Shown here piece after piece: positions 15,178 through 15,369 of a stretch of DNA of 15,369 nucleotides (positions are counted from its first letter, which is position 1; the number at the start of each line of letters is the position of its first letter). Location: NCBI GenBank assembly GCA_023245115.1, contig JAHFKX010000010.1:1-15369 (forward strand). Direction: 5' to 3'. A program made the position numbers and the translations under genes. The DNA is from Candidatus Woesearchaeota archaeon. GTDB lineage: Archaea; Nanobdellota; Nanobdellia; UBA10117. Below the pieces are notes generated by a model that ran no database searches, was not told the DNA's origin, and worked only from the letters and a program-made list of their open reading frames with translations.

Positions 15178-15369
15178 TCACTCACTCGGCGGCAGTTCCC
15201 CGCCGGAAGATTTGCCTTCAAGAGTGATGGGGCTGCGGGCCATATCTTCTTTGTACCGCGCAATCATATCCATCAAATCCTTGAACTCGTCTTCCTCGCC
15301 GCTCTTTTTAATCTGCTGTTCTGCGAGATTAAACCACGGGCCAAGTGTAGATGGTTTGTTTGAAATTGC
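15178..15369 (-). CDS. C-terminal fragment of an upstream gene, cut by window edge
   Basis: The frame ending in TGA at 15178-15180 is open to base 15369, giving 63 residues and no start. The visible part has a helical region (NLAEQQIKKSGEEDEF then KDLMDMIARYKEDMARS) followed by a flexible tail ending GKSSGGELPPSE. Same strand and zero spacing to the next ATG make it a member of the operon. Too little is visible for a family call. The diglycine seven residues from the end is notable next to a JAMM protease, but the helical sequence before it does not look like the last strand of a ubiquitin fold. Confidence 0.7.
   Translation of the reverse strand, partial: AISNKPSTLGPWFNLAEQQIKKSGEEDEFKDLMDMIARYKEDMARSPITLEGKSSGGELPPSE

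Overview
This 15.4 kb window is a single dense block of genes, all read from the minus strand (right to left), with stop/start overlaps or gaps of a few bases at nearly every junction. No rRNA, tRNA, CRISPR array, transposase or phage structural gene is visible. Base composition is AT-rich, ATA is used often for isoleucine, and starts are preceded by GGTG, AAGG or GGAGGTGG ribosome-binding sites. These features fit an archaeon or a small-genome bacterium. I lean archaeal but cannot settle it. Stop usage is 6 TGA, 4 TAA and only 1 TAG, and one further TAG lies inside a reading frame.

Layout in transcription order, right to left. A truncated gene end (15178-15369) is followed by three small helical proteins (14836-15177, 14403-14849, 14027-14410); the third carries an in-frame TAG at codon 21. 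Next comes a 455-residue protein of unknown family (12623-13990), then an SPFH/band-7-like protein with an 11-residue-repeat coiled coil and C-terminal TPRs (10806-12617). After the only sizeable gap (10668-10805) come a 157-residue unknown protein, a 461-residue protein whose C-terminal part resembles a ubiquitin-conjugating (E2) fold, a JAMM/MPN+ isopeptidase (7828-8826), a two-domain E1/ThiF activating enzyme (6332-7825), a 1546-residue TPR protein (1695-6335), and a coiled-coil protein that runs off the left edge (1-1695).

The core of the interpretation is a ubiquitin-like conjugation/deconjugation module: an E1 with an inactive plus an active adenylation half, a JAMM protease with a complete metal-binding set, and a tentative E2-like partner. 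It sits in an operon with two TPR scaffolds and an SPFH oligomer-former. No ubiquitin-like modifier can be recognised in the window. My inference is that the operon encodes a large scaffolded assembly whose members or clients are tagged and untagged by the E1/JAMM pair. The E1 and JAMM calls rest on visible motifs; the E2 call and the joint function are hypotheses.
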